A stretch of 6,917 nucleotides of DNA from DASWUZ01 sp036401395 (GTDB lineage Bacteria; Acidobacteriota; Terriglobia; Terriglobales; Acidobacteriaceae). The position numbers and the translations under genes are program-made. The notes below the pieces were generated by a model that was not told where the DNA came from, ran no database searches, and saw only the letters and a program-made list of their open reading frames with translations. Of this stretch, positions 4,843 through 6,917 are shown in pieces. Position 1 is the first letter of the stretch. The number at the start of each line of letters is the position of its first letter. Location of the stretch: assembly GCA_036401395.1 (NCBI GenBank), contig DASWUZ010000319.1, forward strand, positions 1-6,917, read 5' to 3'.

Positions 4843-6249
4843 TCAATCCTTAACCAGTAAAGCGGCAAAGAAGCCGTCGCAGGGATGTACCCCAGGCAAC
4901 GTGCGTAGACATCCCGCCTCGAAAGCCGTCTCGCGCAGGGCCTCCGTTGCCTCCGCCCTAATCGCGCCGCACTCATTTCCGACCCCACCAACTAACGGCG
5001 CTATATCGAAACCAACCCGCCGAAACCCACGCACCTCGGCAAGGCAAGCCGCGACCACTGCATCATTCTCTTCCGGCTCAAGCGAACAGGTCGCATAGAT
5101 CACCCGCCCGCCAGCAGCTACAGTCCGCATAGCCCCGCGCAGAATCTCGACCTGCCGCTTCCGCTGGCGCGCCAGGGCTTCGACATTCAATCGATGGCGA
5201 ATCTCAGGATTGCGGGCCAGCGTCCCCGTCCCGCTGCATGGCACATCGCACAGCACTAAATCGAACGCACCCTCAAACCTCGCCTCCGCGCTCAAGTCAG
5301 CCGCATCCGCAACCTGATAAGAAACCTTGCCCGGAATGCCCGGAACTTCGCGACCGCTAAACAGCTTCTTCATCTGATCAAGCCGCCGCCCGCTCACGTC
5401 GCACGCCAGTACCGAAGACTCGGGGTTGCGCTCCGCCAGGATCGCCGTCTTGCCGCCCGGGGCGGCGCAGCAATCCAGGATGCGCTCCCCGCGTCGAGTC
5501 AGTTCGGCCACGAGCTGCGAGCCCTCATCCTGGATCCGCACCCGGCCCTGCCTGTAAGCTTCGGTAACAGTAACGTCTCCGCGCACCACCGTTCTGGCTC
5601 TCGTCAAGAACGCGCCCGGCGCAAGCTCCACACCGGCAGCCTTCAACTCATCTTCGATGACCCGCGCCTCGGCGGTGTCTGGATCAACTGCCAGCCGCAC
5701 CGTGGTCGGCGGCGGCTCCTGGTCGAATCTGCAAATCTGCCGCGTCCGCTCCATGCCGTAAAACTGCACCCAGCGCTCGACCATCCACGCCGGATGCGCA
5801 TAAGCAGCGGCCAGTTCCGCCGCGTTCCGAAAGCGCGCCGGAATTTTCGGCGGCCCGGCGACCGCGAGCTTGCGCAGCACTGCATTCACCATGCCGGCCG
5901 CGAAGCCCTCGCCGCCGAACTTCGCGATCTCGACGCTCTCGGAAATTGCAGCGTGAGCAGGGATGCGGTCCAGATGCAGCAATTGAAATGCGCCCAGCCG
6001 CAGCGCGACACGTATCCCATCGGCCAGCTTCACATCGGGCCGGGAGAGGAGCCGCGTCACCTGCGCGTCGAGAGCAATCTGCCACCGCAGCGTGCCCATC
6101 ACTAAATTCGTACAGAGGTTGCGGTCCTGCGGCGACAGCGACTGCACGCGCATGGTGCGCAGCAGTTCGTCGCAATGGCCTGCGCCCGATTCCATCTTCA
6201 GCAGAATCTCAAAGGCAGCGAGGCGGGCGGGCGCGATTCCCTGGCTCAT
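4843..6249 (-). CDS. rsmB: 16S rRNA (cytosine-967 C5)-methyltransferase RsmB
   Basis: RsmB uses S-adenosylmethionine to methylate C967 of 16S rRNA during small-subunit assembly. The 468-residue protein has an N-terminal NusB-like RNA-binding domain (about 1-140, including the HAAISESVEIAK and GMVNAVLRK segments) and a C-terminal Rossmann methyltransferase. Visible motifs: ILDCCAAPGGKT (257-268, SAM binding), CDVS (283-286), CDVPCSGTGT (334-343) with C338, and YATCSLEPEEND (385-396) with C388. C388 is the expected nucleophile and C338 the cysteine that helps release product. The end (PGVHPCDGFFAALLVKD) is typical of the family. Length is slightly above E. coli RsmB (429). The ATG overlaps the fmt stop as ATGA, so translation is probably coupled; the start has only a weak Shine-Dalgarno of its own. 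The gene ends before the shared terminator at 4791-4824. Confidence 0.96.
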   Translation of the reverse strand: MSQGIAPARLAAFEILLKMESGAGHCDELLRTMRVQSLSPQDRNLCTNLVMGTLRWQIALDAQVTRLLSRPDVKLADGIRVALRLGAFQLLHLDRIPAHAAISESVEIAKFGGEGFAAGMVNAVLRKLAVAGPPKIPARFRNAAELAAAYAHPAWMVERWVQFYGMERTRQICRFDQEPPPTTVRLAVDPDTAEARVIEDELKAAGVELAPGAFLTRARTVVRGDVTVTEAYRQGRVRIQDEGSQLVAELTRRGERILDCCAAPGGKTAILAERNPESSVLACDVSGRRLDQMKKLFSGREVPGIPGKVSYQVADAADLSAEARFEGAFDLVLCDVPCSGTGTLARNPEIRHRLNVEALARQRKRQVEILRGAMRTVAAGGRVIYATCSLEPEENDAVVAACLAEVRGFRRVGFDIAPLVGGVGNECGAIRAEATEALRETAFEAGCLRTLPGVHPCDGFFAALLVKD

Positions 6250-6917
6250 TGGCCCAGCCTGACGTGAGTCAGACCAGGATACCCACGCAGAAACTCCGCC
6301 ACCGGAAGCCTCTTCTTGCCCTCCAGTTGTAACTCCAAAATCTGTAGGCTAGTTCCTCCGGCGCAGGCAACGAACACCGCATCGCCCTGGGTCCGTAACT
6401 CCCCCATAGCCCTGTCCGCCGCCGTTCCCGCTTCTTCCTGAGCTGGCCGCAGCATATGCAAGGTAAGCTTCTTCCCACCGAGCAATGTATAAGCCTCAGG
6501 CCACGGCTGAAATCCGCGCCATCGGTTATAAATCTCCCGGGCGGTACGCGAAAAATCCACCAGCCCATCTTCTCGTTTCAGAATCGGTGCCAGCGAAGAC
6601 CGACTCTCATCCTGCTTCCGCGCCTCAATCGTCCCAGCCGCCAACCCCTCCAAAGTCTCAACCATCAGCGCCGCGCCGGACGCGGCGAGCAAGGGGAAAA
6701 TTTCCTCCGACGTCTGGTCCGGCCCAATGGCCATCTCCCGCTGCAGCAGCATATCGCCTGTATCGAGGCCCTCATCGATCCGCATCGTGGTCGCGCCGGT
6801 CACGGTCTCGCCATTCGCGATTGCCCATTGAATTGGCGCAGCCCCACGATACTTCGGCAGCAGCGACGCGTGCAGATTGATGTTGCCGAACCGCGGCAGA
6901 TCGATCATCCATTTCGG
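6246..6917 (-). CDS. fmt: Methionyl-tRNA formyltransferase, N-terminus beyond the window
   Basis: Fmt formylates methionine on initiator tRNA using 10-formyltetrahydrofolate. The frame runs to the window edge; the ATG at 6908 is internal, since the preceding codons (Pro-Lys-Trp) continue the family sequence. Compared with E. coli Fmt, about 92 N-terminal residues are missing. Counting from the edge, the catalytic residues are present: N14 and H16 in NINLHASLLP (E. coli N106, H108) and D52 in GLDTGDM (E. coli D144). The formyltransferase core is followed by the linker region (LKREDGLVDFSRTAREIYNR) and the C-terminal tRNA-binding OB-like domain ending LTHVRLGQ. The stop overlaps the rsmB start by ATGA. 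The fmt-rsmB order is widespread in bacteria, often with def upstream. Confidence 0.96.
   Translation of the reverse strand, partial: PKWMIDLPRFGNINLHASLLPKYRGAAPIQWAIANGETVTGATTMRIDEGLDTGDMLLQREMAIGPDQTSEEIFPLLAASGAALMVETLEGLAAGTIEARKQDESRSSLAPILKREDGLVDFSRTAREIYNRWRGFQPWPEAYTLLGGKKLTLHMLRPAQEEAGTAADRAMGELRTQGDAVFVACAGGTSLQILELQLEGKKRLPVAEFLRGYPGLTHVRLGQ

Noticed and set aside
5684..6175. 163-codon minus-strand frame inside rsmB in another phase
   Set aside because: It is an Arg/Ala-rich shadow of the RsmB N-terminal domain; the rsmB frame carries all the catalytic motifs.
6906..6908. ATG at 6908 as the start of fmt
   Set aside because: It would remove the folate-binding N-terminal part of the enzyme, and the upstream codons to the window edge continue the family sequence, so the gene is cut by the window.
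1..6917. Search for CRISPR, tRNA, rRNA, mobile elements, toxin-antitoxin or defence genes
   Set aside because: No spaced repeats, tRNA cloverleaf, transposase or integrase motifs, terminal inverted repeats or target duplications were seen. The content is ordinary housekeeping and regulatory chromosome.

Overview
The window is high-GC bacterial DNA with chromosomal housekeeping content. It most resembles an acidobacterium of the Terriglobia type. That assignment is an inference, based on strong G/C use at third codon positions, the style of the FnIII lipoprotein (a Cys-Gly-x-Pro-Gly start followed by a proline-rich stretch and FnIII domains), and the sequence character of the housekeeping proteins. 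No phylogenetic search was possible.

Layout from left to right: (1) The last 32 codons of an unidentified plus-strand gene (1-99), followed at once by a hairpin with T/A tracts that can end transcription from both sides. (2) A complete minus-strand transaldolase gene (tal, 195-1202) with a near-perfect Shine-Dalgarno. (3) A 290-bp non-coding stretch (1203-1492) holding tal promoter candidates, an 11-bp-stem inverted repeat and a weak terminator for the next gene. (4) Two minus-strand genes, probably co-transcribed: a TIGR01777/YfcH-type NAD(P)-binding epimerase (2871-3845), then a probable FnIII-repeat lipoprotein (1493-2797) 73 bp downstream. (5) A 140-bp AT-rich divergent intergenic region with overlapping back-to-back promoter-like elements and a dyad. 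(6) A plus-strand XRE-family regulator with a C-terminal cupin domain (3986-4768). (7) A strong bidirectional terminator (4791-4824) between convergent genes. (8) The minus-strand pair fmt (5' end outside the window) and rsmB, overlapping by ATGA; fmt formylates initiator tRNA and RsmB methylates 16S rRNA C967.

The genes do not form one pathway. Tal belongs to the pentose phosphate pathway, fmt-rsmB to translation, and the regulator/epimerase/lipoprotein group could be a small regulatory unit. I see no tRNA, rRNA, CRISPR array, insertion sequence, integrase, toxin-antitoxin or defence module. I found no convincing undescribed system. The best lead is the divergent promoter/operator between the cupin regulator and the epimerase gene.
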